A stretch of 64,000 nucleotides of DNA. Source: a bacterium (GTDB taxonomy: Bacteria > UBP14 > UBA6098 > 4484-93). The stretch covers positions 85,871 through 149,870 of the forward strand of contig JAGGUN010000028.1 of assembly GCA_021158465.1 (NCBI GenBank). The letters are read 5' to 3'. Of this stretch, positions 25,922-34,979 are shown one piece after another. The translations under genes and the position numbers were made by a program. The notes beneath the pieces were generated by a model, which saw nothing but the letters and a program-made list of their open reading frames with translations, was not told the DNA's origin and made no database searches. Position 1 is the stretch's first letter, and each line of letters opens with the position of its first letter.

Positions 25922-27052
25922 CTACTCCCCGGGAATATTAGAGGGCATTATGAGAGCAAGGTGATCAAACCCCTCCTCCTTCGGGAACGGCTGAAGCATT
26001 ACGGTAGACTTTGGGGAGTTAAAGAGCAGTTTTATCCTCTCACAGTCAGCACCTTTGAGTATCTTCAGGAGCGCCTCACTCGAGAACCCGATACAGATAC
26101 TTTCTCCTGAGTAATCAGCGTCGAGCCTCCGATATGCTTCACCGTATATCTGGGTATCGGATGCGGAAAACTCTATCCTCCCCTCAGAGATCGACAGCTT
26201 GACAAGGTGGGTAAGTGGGTTTTCCAGTATCCTGACGCTGTTTAAGGCGTCGATAAAGCTTGTCCGATCGAGAACAATCTCACCCTTTGATTCCCTCGGA
26301 ATGACCTGCTCATAGGCGGGAAACCTCTCGGATATCAGATTCGAAACGAGTGTATAATTTCCTACCGTAAATATTATCCTCCCTTCCTTTGTCTTCACTT
26401 GCACATCCCCGCCATCAAGCAGTTTCAAGAGGGTTGTCAGGGTTCTGTTCGGAATAAGTGGAGAGATAGCTTCACCAAAATAAGGAACCCCTTCTCCAGT
26501 AATCCTGACAAAGGAAAGTATATGCCCATCGCTTGCTACTACCCTCATCTGGTCAGGGAAGAACTCAAACAAGACACCAGAAAGGCAGAGCCTGTTTAGG
26601 TCGGTGGAAACGGCATACATTGTAAGGCTAAGTGCACGTCTCATTACATCAGACCCGATAGTTGTGGACACCGCACCTGGTATATCCGTATCGAAAACAG
26701 GATAGTCGGAGGGAGACCCACCAGCAAGGGAATGTTTTGTATCCTCGCTGAAGCAGATTACCTTATCATCAACAGATTCAATCATCATCTCAGGATAACT
26801 ACTCTGAGCATAGACAGAAACTATATCCGTCATCTTCTTTGCATCCACACAAACAGTCCCCTCCTCCTCGACCGTTGCCTCGATCGTGCCTCTGAGCATC
26901 ATATTCCCATCGTTACCACAGAAAGAGAAAGATGAACCCTCCGCCTCTATGAGAAAATTCTTAAGTACCGGTTGTGTTGTCCTCGGCGAGATAACATAGC
27001 CTACTTTGCTCACTAATTCCCTCAACGCTATGGGGCTAACCCTAACCTTCAT
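25922..27052 (-). CDS. dnaN: DNA polymerase III beta sliding clamp
   Basis: 376 residues with the three repeated clamp domains. Typical segments are ISPRTTQPVLKNFLIEA at the N-terminus, DLNRLCLSGVLFEF in domain 2 and the C-terminal tail that ends in ALIMPSNI. The clamp tethers the replicative polymerase. An AGGAGG site precedes the ATG. It is separated from dnaA by a 300-bp non-coding stretch with DnaA-box-like sequences and is followed directly by recF. Confidence 0.97.
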   Translation of the reverse strand: MKVRVSPIALRELVSKVGYVISPRTTQPVLKNFLIEAEGSSFSFCGNDGNMMLRGTIEATVEEEGTVCVDAKKMTDIVSVYAQSSYPEMMIESVDDKVICFSEDTKHSLAGGSPSDYPVFDTDIPGAVSTTIGSDVMRRALSLTMYAVSTDLNRLCLSGVLFEFFPDQMRVVASDGHILSFVRITGEGVPYFGEAISPLIPNRTLTTLLKLLDGGDVQVKTKEGRIIFTVGNYTLVSNLISERFPAYEQVIPRESKGEIVLDRTSFIDALNSVRILENPLTHLVKLSISEGRIEFSASDTQIYGEAYRRLDADYSGESICIGFSSEALLKILKGADCERIKLLFNSPKSTVMLQPFPKEEGFDHLALIMPSNIPGE

Positions 27053-27352
27053 CTTTTATTCCTCCTATTCTATTCCTAAAATCCTTCTCTCTACAAATAT
27101 TTATAGATAAAAACAATAGTATTGTTGAAAATGTTTATGTGCGTGTAATTGCTTATATACCAAAGAGTTAGCAAAAAATAAGTATGTTTCAAACCTGTTA
27201 GTAAGTGGTGGAAATATAGTAATAGATTTTATGTTCTCCGAGTTATGCACCTTCACCAACGGTTTTCCTACATTTGACCAACAGGTTATGCACATATCTA
27301 TGTTAATTTAGATTAAACCTATTCCAAAGTCAACACAATTTTTAGGGTAAGT
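27053..27352. other. dnaA-dnaN intergenic region with DnaA-box-like sites (putative downstream oriC half)
   Basis: This 300-bp AT-rich stretch contains TTATGCACC (27243-27251) and TTATGCACA (27286-27294); the second fits the TTATNCACA DnaA-box consensus. A short inverted repeat, AACAAT-AGT-ATTGTT, is at 27112-27126, close to dnaN. No ORF is convincing. The dnaN promoter must lie here, but its boxes are not clear. Confidence 0.55.
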
Positions 27353-28708
27353 TCACTTCGATGGACCGTGGGTGAGGGAGTCCCTTATCTCCTCTACCAT
27401 CCTCCTGACCTTTTCATCCCTCTTTATCAGGTCTTCTATCTTGTTGCAAGCGTGTACCACCGTGGAGTGGTCTCTTCCCCCGAAGCGGAGTCCTATACTC
27501 TTGAGTGAGGATGAGGTTAGCGTTCGAGAGAGATACATAGCGAGCTGTCTGGCGAATGCGATGTCCTTTGTCCTTTTCTTCTCGCAGAGGCTGTTCTCCT
27601 GGAGGTCAAAGTATCGAGCTACCTGCCTTTGGATGTCACTTATTGTGAGTCCCCTATAACTTACTCTTCTCTTCTGAGATAGGACCTTCCTTGCCAGGTC
27701 GACGGTTATCTCCCTTCCGTATAGTGATGCGTGTGCAATGAGCTTGATAAGAGCTCCTTCTAAGGCTCGGATGTTCGATGTGATATTGTGGGCTATATAC
27801 TCGATTACACTGTCGGACAGATCGAGGTTGTCGAACTCCGCCTTGTTCTTGAGTATGGCTACCCTGCTCTCGAAATCCGGTGGCTTTATATCTACCACCA
27901 GCCCCCATTTGAAGCGGGACAGAAGCCTCTCCTCGATACCATCTATCTCCTCAGGTGGGCAGTCAGCGGTCAGCACTATCTGGTGGTTTACCTGGTGGAG
28001 AGCGTTAAAGGTGTGGAAGAATTGACCCTGAGTACTTTCCTTTCCGCTAAGAAACTGAATGTCGTCCATCAGGAGAACATCAACGCTTCTATACGCCCTC
28101 GTGAACTCCTGAATCCTATTTCTTGATAGGGCGTTGATGAAATTGTATGTGAATTTTTCGCTGGTAGCATATATGACCTTTTTCCCAGGATCCTCCTCCG
28201 CTATGAAGTTTCCGATAGCCTGAATGAGATGGGTCTTTCCAAGTCCCACCCCTCCGTAGATGAATAGTGGATTGTATTTTGTCTTTCCAGGAGCCTCTGC
28301 TACAGCAAGAGCAGCAGTGTATGCCATCCTGTTGAAGTCCCCAACAACGAAGGAATCGAACCTGAACCTCGGATTCAGGAACCGTCCTCGCTCTTCCTTG
28401 AAATTGTTTGCCTCTTTCCCTTTGGTGGGGATAATGTAGGCAAGCGTCCCGTCGTGGAGAGGGTAGGCAAAGGAGATCTTTAGGTTCTCCTGTGCAACCT
28501 CGCTGACAAACTTGGATACCAGCGGAAGATAATGTTGCTCTATCCACTCCGCCACAAAGAGGTTCTTGACCCTTATAACAAGTGTTCCGTCTGCAGAATT
28601 CGGAAGGGCGGTCGCAGAGGAAAACCATGTCTTGAAACTCTGAGGATTTATCTTATCCTGTAGGCGGGTTAAGCAGTATTCCCATATCCTCTTTGGATCA
28701 TCGCGCAT
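27353..28708 (-). CDS. dnaA: Chromosomal replication initiator DnaA
   Basis: 451 residues. Domain I at the N-terminus (IWEYCLTRLQDKINPQSFKTWF), the AAA+ domain with Walker A GGVGLGKTHL and Walker B VDVLLMDDIQFL, and domain IV with the DnaA signature FGGRDHSTVVHACNKI are all intact. DnaA opens the origin and regulates its own gene. The ATG has AAAGGGAG 6 bases upstream. The three box-like 9-mers at 28793-28824 lie in the leader of its predicted transcript, consistent with autoregulation. Confidence 0.98.
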   Translation of the reverse strand: MRDDPKRIWEYCLTRLQDKINPQSFKTWFSSATALPNSADGTLVIRVKNLFVAEWIEQHYLPLVSKFVSEVAQENLKISFAYPLHDGTLAYIIPTKGKEANNFKEERGRFLNPRFRFDSFVVGDFNRMAYTAALAVAEAPGKTKYNPLFIYGGVGLGKTHLIQAIGNFIAEEDPGKKVIYATSEKFTYNFINALSRNRIQEFTRAYRSVDVLLMDDIQFLSGKESTQGQFFHTFNALHQVNHQIVLTADCPPEEIDGIEERLLSRFKWGLVVDIKPPDFESRVAILKNKAEFDNLDLSDSVIEYIAHNITSNIRALEGALIKLIAHASLYGREITVDLARKVLSQKRRVSYRGLTISDIQRQVARYFDLQENSLCEKKRTKDIAFARQLAMYLSRTLTSSSLKSIGLRFGGRDHSTVVHACNKIEDLIKRDEKVRRMVEEIRDSLTHGPSK

Positions 28709-28792
28709 AACAACTCCCTTTATTCAAGATGTCAACAGATTTCAGGAGCTGATGAAGACACATAACCACTTAAAACACAAGGAGTTATAGAG

Positions 28793-28824
28793 TTATCAAC
28801 ATATTTATCAACAAACTATCAACA
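28793..28824 (+). repeat. Tandem DnaA-box-like 9-mers
   Basis: Two identical TTATCAACA and one CTATCAACA, spaced 12 and 11 bp, so roughly on the same DNA face. They differ from the E. coli consensus TTATCCACA by C to A at position 6. A co-adapted DnaA specificity is plausible. Confidence 0.65.
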
Positions 28825-28855
28825 GTTTAATCTCTCTACCTCCACCGTCGATACA

Positions 28856-28883
28856 AATAAAAATAGATCATTACCTATGTCAA
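28856..28883 (-). promoter_or_regulatory. Candidate dnaA promoter
   Basis: Minus-strand TTGACA (28883-28878), 16 bp, then TTTATT (28861-28856). Initiation near 28849 places all three DnaA-box-like sites in the leader, which would allow DnaA to repress its own synthesis. Confidence 0.5.
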
Positions 28884-28891
28884 GAGAGGAT

Positions 28892-28919
28892 TTGCAAAAA
28901 GGGAAAAAAAGTTTATATT
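28892..28919 (+). promoter_or_regulatory. Candidate lon promoter
   Basis: TTGCAA (28892-28897), 16 bp, TATATT (28914-28919). Initiation near 28926 gives a leader of about 110 bases. The -35 is imperfect. It diverges from the dnaA promoter within the presumed origin. Confidence 0.4.
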
Positions 28920-29035
28920 GGTTTTTAACACAATGGATTATTGGAAAATGCTAAAAGCTATTATTAGCTGGACTTTTTTTTCTCAAGCGTATTAGGGGGT
29001 TATGCGAATAAGGGTGGAAAATATAGGGTGAAGGT

Positions 29036-31372
29036 ATGGCAGACACGATAGAAGTCTACACGGTGTTGCCGGTGCTTCCGTTGAGGGAGCGTGTTGTTTT
29101 TCCGAACACGATACATCCTCTGATAGTTGGCAGGGAGCGTTCGGTTGCTGCTCTACAGGAGTCCCTTATGATGGACAAGCAACTGCTCTTGCTGACCCAG
29201 AGGGACCCCTCGAAGGATGCTGTCAAGAGCTCCGACCTCTATCGCATTGGAACGGTCGCCTCCATCGAGCAGGTGATAAGGCTTCCGAAAGGAGGGATAA
29301 AGGTTCTGGTTGAGGGGGTGGTCCGTGCGAAGGTTCTGCGTTTCAGAGACAGAGGGGATTTTCTCGAGGCTCGGGTTTCTATTCTCGAGCGTAGCGGTTC
29401 CTCCCGTGATGTGGAGGAAGAGGCTTTATCGAGGAAGGCGAGGAAGCTGTTTGATGAATACCTCTCGCTCAACCAGGATATACCTGCCGAGGTTCACTAC
29501 ACAATCTCCAGAGAAAAGGATAGACAACGGGTCGCTGACCTCATCTCAACATACCTTGAGACAAGCCCAAAGAACCAGCAAAAGCTCTTGGAGGCGAAAA
29601 GCCTCCGGAAACAGTTGGAGATGCTCCTTATCTTCCTCAGGCAGGAGATTGAGATAGTTAAGATGGAGAGGGAGATAGATTCAAGGCTTAAGGATGGGCT
29701 TGAGAGTTCGCAGAGGGAATTTATACTTGAGCAGAAGCTTCGGGAGATACAGAAAGAGCTCGGGAGGAGTGCAAACGAGCCTCCTTACATTGCTGATTAC
29801 GAGAAGAGGCTATCTGACCCTCGCTATCCGGAGTTAGTAAGGAAGAGGGTACAGGAGGAGCTGGTTCGGCTGAAGCTTATGCATCCGACTTCTGCTGAGG
29901 CTGATGTTTCGAGGACATACATCGAGACGCTGCTTGAGCTGCCTTGGGGGATATACTCGGAGGATCTGCTCGATCTCGAGAGGGCACGCGACCTGCTCGA
30001 AAAGAGCCATTATGGACTTGCCGATGTCAAGGAGAGGTTGATAGAGAAGATCGCCGTTATGAAGTTATCGGGGAGGGTATCCGGCTCCATTCTGACGCTT
30101 GTTGGTCCTCCCGGTGTAGGGAAGACATCGCTTGGGCGGGCTGTTGCGAATGCACTCGGTAGGAGGTTTGTCCGGATGTCTCTTGGAGGGGTGTCCGACG
30201 AGGCGGAGATACGTGGACACAGGAGGACTTATGTTGGCGCGCTACCGGGACGGATTATATCTATGGTGAAGCGTGCAGGGACAATGAATCCAGTGATACT
30301 GCTGGACGAGGTGGACAAGCTGACCAGGGGTGTTCAGGGGGATCCTGCGGCTGCTCTGCTCGAGGTGCTTGACCCGGAACAGAACAGTGGGTTCGTCGAC
30401 AACTACCTCGCCATAGAGTTTGACCTGTCCTCCGTCCTGTTCATTACCACTGCAAACACTACGGCGGGAATACCTCCTTCCCTTCTTGATAGGATGGAAC
30501 TCCTCCGTCTACCAGGATACTCAGACTACGAGAAACTCAATATTGCAAAGCGGTTTCTTGTTCCCAAAAGCAAGGAAAAGGTGGGGCTTTCGGATTACGA
30601 TATACGGTTCACCGACGGGGCGATAAACTGCATCATCCGTGGGTACACCAGGGAGGCAGGCGTCAGGGAGCTTGAGCGGAAGATAGGTTCTATTATGAGG
30701 AAGATAGCAAAGCAGATAGTATCAGGGAAGGGTTTTCCTGATAAGTTCTCTGTGACGGCAAGGATGGTAAGGCAGTATCTCGGTCCACCACCGTATCGAG
30801 AAGATGACTTCGAGAGACCTCTTATTCCTGGTGAGGCTTTGGGGCTTGCTTGGACCCCTGTTGGTGGTGAAGTTTTGACTGTTGAGGCTGCCATTGTGAA
30901 CAGGAAGGACCCTCTCCTCCTGACCGGTTCCCTCGGTGATGTTATGAAAGAGTCTGCTCAGGCGGCGTTATCCTACATCAAGTCGAGAGGAAGAGATTTT
31001 GGGTTACCGCTGGAAAAACTTGATGGGAAGACGGTCCATATCCATATTCCTGAGGGGGCGATTCCCAAGGATGGACCGTCTGCCGGTGTGACCATCGTCT
31101 CTGCCATATTTTCTCTTCTTCGCGGCGTCCCCAATCCGTCGAGCCTGGCAATGACGGGGGAGATAACCCTCTCTGGTAGGGTGCTCCCCGTTGGTGGGAT
31201 ACCCGAAAAACTGCTCGCTGCCAGGCGGCATGGTATCAGGAACATCATTGTTCCCGAGGGAAACCGCCCAGATGTTAGGAAGATGAAGAAAAGGGTTCTT
31301 AGGGGTGTCAATATTCACTATGTAAGAACTATGAAAGAGGTAATCGCTCTCTTGAGGGGGAGAGGTAAGTGA
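29036..31372 (+). CDS. lon: ATP-dependent protease Lon
   Basis: 778 residues, LonA type: N-terminal substrate-binding LON domain (LPVLPLRERVVFPNT), central AAA+ module (Walker A GPPGVGKTSL, Walker B ILLDEVDKL), C-terminal Ser-Lys protease with PKDGPSAGVT (catalytic Ser) and the GEITLSGRVLPVGG region that precedes the catalytic Lys. It degrades misfolded and regulatory proteins in the cytosol. It opens a plus-strand operon; its stop overlaps the next start by 4 bp (GTGA). Confidence 0.98.
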   Translation: MADTIEVYTVLPVLPLRERVVFPNTIHPLIVGRERSVAALQESLMMDKQLLLLTQRDPSKDAVKSSDLYRIGTVASIEQVIRLPKGGIKVLVEGVVRAKVLRFRDRGDFLEARVSILERSGSSRDVEEEALSRKARKLFDEYLSLNQDIPAEVHYTISREKDRQRVADLISTYLETSPKNQQKLLEAKSLRKQLEMLLIFLRQEIEIVKMEREIDSRLKDGLESSQREFILEQKLREIQKELGRSANEPPYIADYEKRLSDPRYPELVRKRVQEELVRLKLMHPTSAEADVSRTYIETLLELPWGIYSEDLLDLERARDLLEKSHYGLADVKERLIEKIAVMKLSGRVSGSILTLVGPPGVGKTSLGRAVANALGRRFVRMSLGGVSDEAEIRGHRRTYVGALPGRIISMVKRAGTMNPVILLDEVDKLTRGVQGDPAAALLEVLDPEQNSGFVDNYLAIEFDLSSVLFITTANTTAGIPPSLLDRMELLRLPGYSDYEKLNIAKRFLVPKSKEKVGLSDYDIRFTDGAINCIIRGYTREAGVRELERKIGSIMRKIAKQIVSGKGFPDKFSVTARMVRQYLGPPPYREDDFERPLIPGEALGLAWTPVGGEVLTVEAAIVNRKDPLLLTGSLGDVMKESAQAALSYIKSRGRDFGLPLEKLDGKTVHIHIPEGAIPKDGPSAGVTIVSAIFSLLRGVPNPSSLAMTGEITLSGRVLPVGGIPEKLLAARRHGIRNIIVPEGNRPDVRKMKKRVLRGVNIHYVRTMKEVIALLRGRGK

Positions 31373-32097
31373 AAGGGGTAGTTCTCTCTGGTGGAATGGG
31401 TGTCAGGCTCCGTCCCCTGACCAATGTTCTGAATAAACATCTTCTGCCGGTTTATGACCGTCCTATGATATTCTTTCCGCTTCAAACCCTTGCATCGTTT
31501 GGCGTAGAGGAGGTGGCGGTTGTTCTTGGTGGCAGGACTCCAGAGCTTGTCCGTGAGCTTATCGGTGATGGCAGGGCGTTCGGGTTCAAGCGAGTTGCCT
31601 TCTTCCATCAAGAGAAGCCAGCAGGCACCGCTGATGCTGTCAGGTGCTGTCAGGGGTTTCTCGGTAATGAGAAGTTTGTTGTTCTCCTTGGCGATAACAT
31701 ATTTCTTGGCAGTGTAACTTCCCGTCTAAGGCGCTTTGGGGAGGAAGATTCTGCTTTTACCTTGCTTGCCAGGGCAAAGAACCTTCGGGAGCTTGGGGTT
31801 GCTCGCTTCGAAGGGGGTAAACTTGTCGAGATAGTCGAGAAGCCGGATGTTCCACCGTCTCAGTTTGCTGTGACCGGCTTTTACATCTTCCCTGGGGACG
31901 CGTTTCGCATGATGGAGGATCTTCCAGAAGATAAGCGGGGTGAGCTTAATCTAACGGAGTTTCTCCGCCTCTACCTCGCAGAGGGTAGGCTCTCCTGGGG
32001 AATTTTCGATGGTCTTTGGCTTGATGCGGGCAGCTCTATCAAGGACTATAACGAGGCAATCCTCAAGGTTCGCTCTTTTGCGGAGGGTAGGGTTTGA
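31369..32097 (+). CDS. RmlA-like sugar-1-phosphate nucleotidyltransferase
   Basis: 242 residues. The signature GGMGVRLRPLTNVLNKHLLP, the DRPMIFFPLQTL helix and GDNIFLG are close to glucose-1-phosphate thymidylyltransferases, and EKPDVPPSQFAVTGFYIF and WLDAGS follow. The usual RmlA is about 290 residues; this short form lacks the C-terminal regulatory helices. It probably makes dTDP- or another NDP-glucose for envelope glycans. GTG start in a 4-bp overlap with lon; its stop overlaps the TTG start of the kinase (TTGA). Confidence 0.87.
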   Translation: MKGVVLSGGMGVRLRPLTNVLNKHLLPVYDRPMIFFPLQTLASFGVEEVAVVLGGRTPELVRELIGDGRAFGFKRVAFFHQEKPAGTADAVRCCQGFLGNEKFVVLLGDNIFLGSVTSRLRRFGEEDSAFTLLARAKNLRELGVARFEGGKLVEIVEKPDVPPSQFAVTGFYIFPGDAFRMMEDLPEDKRGELNLTEFLRLYLAEGRLSWGIFDGLWLDAGSSIKDYNEAILKVRSFAEGRV

Positions 32098-33779
32098 GGT
32101 TCTCCCTCGGGGTAAAGATATTCCTCGGCTATCTTGTTATTCTCGCCTTTGTTGGAGTGCTCTCCTCTGTCTATCTTTGTATCCTCTCATCGTTTGTCAG
32201 CTTGACAGAGGAGCTTCGCTCCCTTGCAGACCGATACGCTACCCTTCGCGGGGCGGAGGAAGAGTTGGTGTCCATCCAGCAGAGCCTTATGAAAAGGAGC
32301 GTCAACGAGTCAGGAAAAGGCTTCAGCATAAAGGAAGGTTTTGCCTCTGTGGAGAGGAGTTTCGAGCGAGAGAGTAAGAGTTATAGTGCAAGAAGGGACA
32401 AGAATCTTCCCTCGATAAAAAAGCGGTTCGCGGAGTATCGTTCCTCTGTTGAGGGGTTGAGAGAGCTCGCCGATTCGGGTAGGTGGCGCGTTCTCCGTGA
32501 AAAGCTTTACGAGGGAGGAAGGACAGCTCATCTTCTTCACCTTCTCGAGCGTTCTCCTGCCTTTGTTGAGACAAGACATGCCGTGGAGAGGTTTGAGAGC
32601 AAGCTTTCCGCCTATGTTCACTATCAGTTTTACACTCAAAATATTGCCATCCGGATAGGTAAACTGAAGGATATTGCCGTTCTTTTAAAAGAGGATTCAT
32701 TATCTACTCTCATTCAGGGGGTTGAGGAGGATGTGACTCTGGACGGCGTTGACTCTCTGTTTGCTGTCCTCCGGTGGCTTGAAGGAGAGACGATACAGGG
32801 GATAGAGGATGGAGTTTCTGCATCACAAGGGCGAGCTGCTTTTGCCAGGAGGTTCACTATAATATTCACCATAGGACTTTTCGTTATAAGCTTCCTGGTG
32901 GCTATCTTTGTCTCACGCCGTATCTCCGAGCCGATGAGGAGACTGCAGGCAGCGACTCGGTACGCGAGCAAAGGGCATTATGACAGGAAAATCCCTGTCA
33001 CAAGCGATGATGAGACAGGTGAACTAACCAAGGATTTCAACAGGATGCTTGATGAGCTGGGCAAGCTCGACAGAATGAAGTCCGAGTTCGTTGCGAGCAT
33101 CACCCACGACCTCAAATCCCCTCTCGCCACTATCAAGCAGGCGGTGCAACTGTTGGAGGATGAGATACCAGGTCCTATCGGTGAGCAGCAAAGGCAGGTG
33201 CTCTCACAGATAAGCAAGAGTGTTACCAGGCTCTCCCGTTTGATAGCTGACATCCTTGACATCTCCAAGCTTGAGGCGGGCTTATTCAAGATGGAGGTTC
33301 TCCCTGTTGATGTTCCGGAGTTCCTGGATGAGATAATTGAGTCGTTTGCCACACAGGCGGAGGCGCGGGGGGTCACTATCCATAAGCAGTTCGGATTCTC
33401 GCACTTCAGGATGAAGCTGGACCCTAAGCAGATGGAGCGAGCGGTAGGGAATGTCCTCGCCAACGCAATAAAGTATACTCCGAAAGGTGGTAAGGTTACC
33501 GTTCGTGCGAGCCTTTCACCTGCTGACCTTGAGATTGCCATATCGGACACAGGGATCGGCATCCCCAAGGAGTCCGTGGAGCACATATTCGATAAGTTCT
33601 ATCAGGTTCGCTCCAGTGGGGCGCGAAAAGGCTCGGGACTTGGTCTTGCGATAACGAAGGAGATAGTTGTTGCTCATGGTGGCTCTGTTCGTGTGGAGTC
33701 GGAGGAGGGTAAAGGGACAACGGTCTATCTTCTCCTGCCGAGAAGGTTCACCCCCCCTGAATCGCACCAAGCATCTTGA
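32094..33779 (+). CDS. Membrane sensor histidine kinase
   Basis: 561 residues. Two membrane helices (residues about 7-30 and 255-275) flank a helical periplasmic domain of about 220 residues. A HAMP domain (SRRISEPMRRLQAATRYASKG), HisKA with the phospho-acceptor (SITHDLKSPLATIKQ) and an intact HATPase domain follow (N box NVLANAIKYTP, G1 DTGIGIP, G2 GSGLGLAI). The start is TTG in a 4-bp overlap. No response regulator is adjacent, so it is an orphan kinase here. It lies downstream of lon, and its 3' end overlaps the convergent ppx gene by 32 bp. Confidence 0.93.
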   Translation: MRFSLGVKIFLGYLVILAFVGVLSSVYLCILSSFVSLTEELRSLADRYATLRGAEEELVSIQQSLMKRSVNESGKGFSIKEGFASVERSFERESKSYSARRDKNLPSIKKRFAEYRSSVEGLRELADSGRWRVLREKLYEGGRTAHLLHLLERSPAFVETRHAVERFESKLSAYVHYQFYTQNIAIRIGKLKDIAVLLKEDSLSTLIQGVEEDVTLDGVDSLFAVLRWLEGETIQGIEDGVSASQGRAAFARRFTIIFTIGLFVISFLVAIFVSRRISEPMRRLQAATRYASKGHYDRKIPVTSDDETGELTKDFNRMLDELGKLDRMKSEFVASITHDLKSPLATIKQAVQLLEDEIPGPIGEQQRQVLSQISKSVTRLSRLIADILDISKLEAGLFKMEVLPVDVPEFLDEIIESFATQAEARGVTIHKQFGFSHFRMKLDPKQMERAVGNVLANAIKYTPKGGKVTVRASLSPADLEIAISDTGIGIPKESVEHIFDKFYQVRSSGARKGSGLGLAITKEIVVAHGGSVRVESEEGKGTTVYLLLPRRFTPPESHQAS

Positions 33780-34626
33780 GTAGATACCCCCAGCGAACGC
33801 CTCTGGTCGAGACTGTGCAGTATGGCTCCGGGGAACAGCTGACAGCCTCGAGAATTTTCCTGTATATTGCGAGCCCGAACGGAAGAACATCAATTCTTTC
33901 CCTGGCGAACGGCAGAAGCTTTTCCAGCCTATCCCTTGGAAGAGCCAAGAACCTTTTCTCTATCTGTTCGATGTCGGCGAGATACATCCTCGTCCCATCT
34001 ATCATCTCCTCGATATACTCGTCAAGCCCGAGAAAAACTCCTGCTGCCGACGCTATATTCCCTCCAACTGCAAAGAGATGTTCTATTTTCTCTTTGTTCT
34101 TGGCGACTGCTGGCAGATACTCATCGAGGATGGAACCACCTTCCTGCTTGACCTTCCATGCCCCTACCGGAAAGGAGAAGCATTCCTTGACGGTTTTTCC
34201 TACTCCGTATGCTATCTCGGTTGAACCTCCCCCCACATCGATTGTCATCACCGTTTCTGTGCCCTTTATGTTTTTGTTGTAGGTTGCACCAATGAACGAG
34301 AGCTTTGCCTCCTCTTTCCCTGAAATTATGTTAAGTTGCTTACCAAGGGTTTCCTCCAATAGCTGAATGAACTCTTTGTTATTGGAGAGGTTTCTTATTG
34401 CCTCTGTCCCGAAAGGGAAGAGCCTTTCCACATTATGTCTCTTGCATGTATCCATGAAGTCTGCGATCGTTTCCTTCGCTATTTCTATTTTTTTCTGTGA
34501 GATTTTTCCTGATGCGAGCGCAACTGTGCGGAACTCCTCGTGTATTTTCCTTACACCTGTTATGTCGGAATCGACTATGAGTAGGATGAACGAGTTCGAG
34601 CCTATGTCGACCGTTGCCGCTCTCAT
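33748..34626 (-). CDS. Ppx/GppA-type phosphatase
   Basis: 292 residues, actin-like ATPase fold. The N-terminal VDIGSNSFILLIVD is the phosphate-1 loop, GTEAIRNLSN, ISGKEEAKLSF and VMTIDVGGGSTEI are family motifs, and a final STRGVRWGYL is typical. These enzymes degrade polyphosphate or convert pppGpp to ppGpp; this short form cannot be assigned between them. GAGGAAAA precedes the ATG, which overlaps the end of the VanZ gene by 4 bp. Confidence 0.9.
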   Translation of the reverse strand: MRAATVDIGSNSFILLIVDSDITGVRKIHEEFRTVALASGKISQKKIEIAKETIADFMDTCKRHNVERLFPFGTEAIRNLSNNKEFIQLLEETLGKQLNIISGKEEAKLSFIGATYNKNIKGTETVMTIDVGGGSTEIAYGVGKTVKECFSFPVGAWKVKQEGGSILDEYLPAVAKNKEKIEHLFAVGGNIASAAGVFLGLDEYIEEMIDGTRMYLADIEQIEKRFLALPRDRLEKLLPFARERIDVLPFGLAIYRKILEAVSCSPEPYCTVSTRGVRWGYLLKMLGAIQGG

Positions 34627-34979
34627 TTTTTCCTCGCTTTGACCACCAGGTAGAGGGCAAGACCGATTGCCACCCCTATGGCATCCGCAGCGATATCCTC
34701 TATGCGTGAGTGTCGCCCTGGGACAAAGCTTTGGTATAGCTCATCGAGGGCTCCAGCTCCTGTCCCGAGGAAGAGGGATAATAGAAGCACCGGAAAGCAG
34801 TATCTCCTCCTGTTTTCTAAAATCGCTCCGATAGTCAAGAACCCGACAGGTGTATACTCTATTGTGTGGGCGAGTTTATCCTTTCCGTGCTCGAGGGGAG
34901 GGGTATGAGTTAACGAGGAGAACCCGAAGATGAGAGCAAGGTAGAGGAAGAGTGCCACGGTAAACCGGTGTTTAGCCAT
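34623..34979 (-). CDS. VanZ family small membrane protein
   Basis: 118 residues with four predicted membrane helices. The VanZ pattern is clear: [21 protein letters not shown], then a loop with [24 protein letters not shown]. VanZ was first linked to low-level teicoplanin resistance; chromosomal homologues have undefined roles. It overlaps uvrA by 8 bp and ppx by 4 bp in a uvrA-vanZ-ppx operon. Confidence 0.88.
   Translation of the reverse strand: MAKHRFTVALFLYLALIFGFSSLTHTPPLEHGKDKLAHTIEYTPVGFLTIGAILENRRRYCFPVLLLSLFLGTGAGALDELYQSFVPGRHSRIEDIAADAIGVAIGLALYLVVKARKK

Larger units (their letters stand above)
28709..29035. other. Putative chromosomal origin (oriC), upstream of dnaA
   Basis: This 327-bp non-coding, AT-rich region separates dnaA (minus) from lon (plus). 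Three DnaA-box-like 9-mers are tandem and same-oriented: TTATCAACA (28793-28801), TTATCAACA (28805-28813) and CTATCAACA (28816-28824), with 12- and 11-bp periods. AT-rich DNA follows to about 28990 and could be the unwinding element. Gene orientation and sampled GC skew switch here. Confidence 0.72.

Noticed and set aside
28956..28981. AGCTA-TTAT-TAGCT hairpin followed by a T-run, possible terminator
   Set aside because: The stem is only 5 bp with low GC and the T-run begins four bases later; it is upstream of lon in AT-rich origin DNA.
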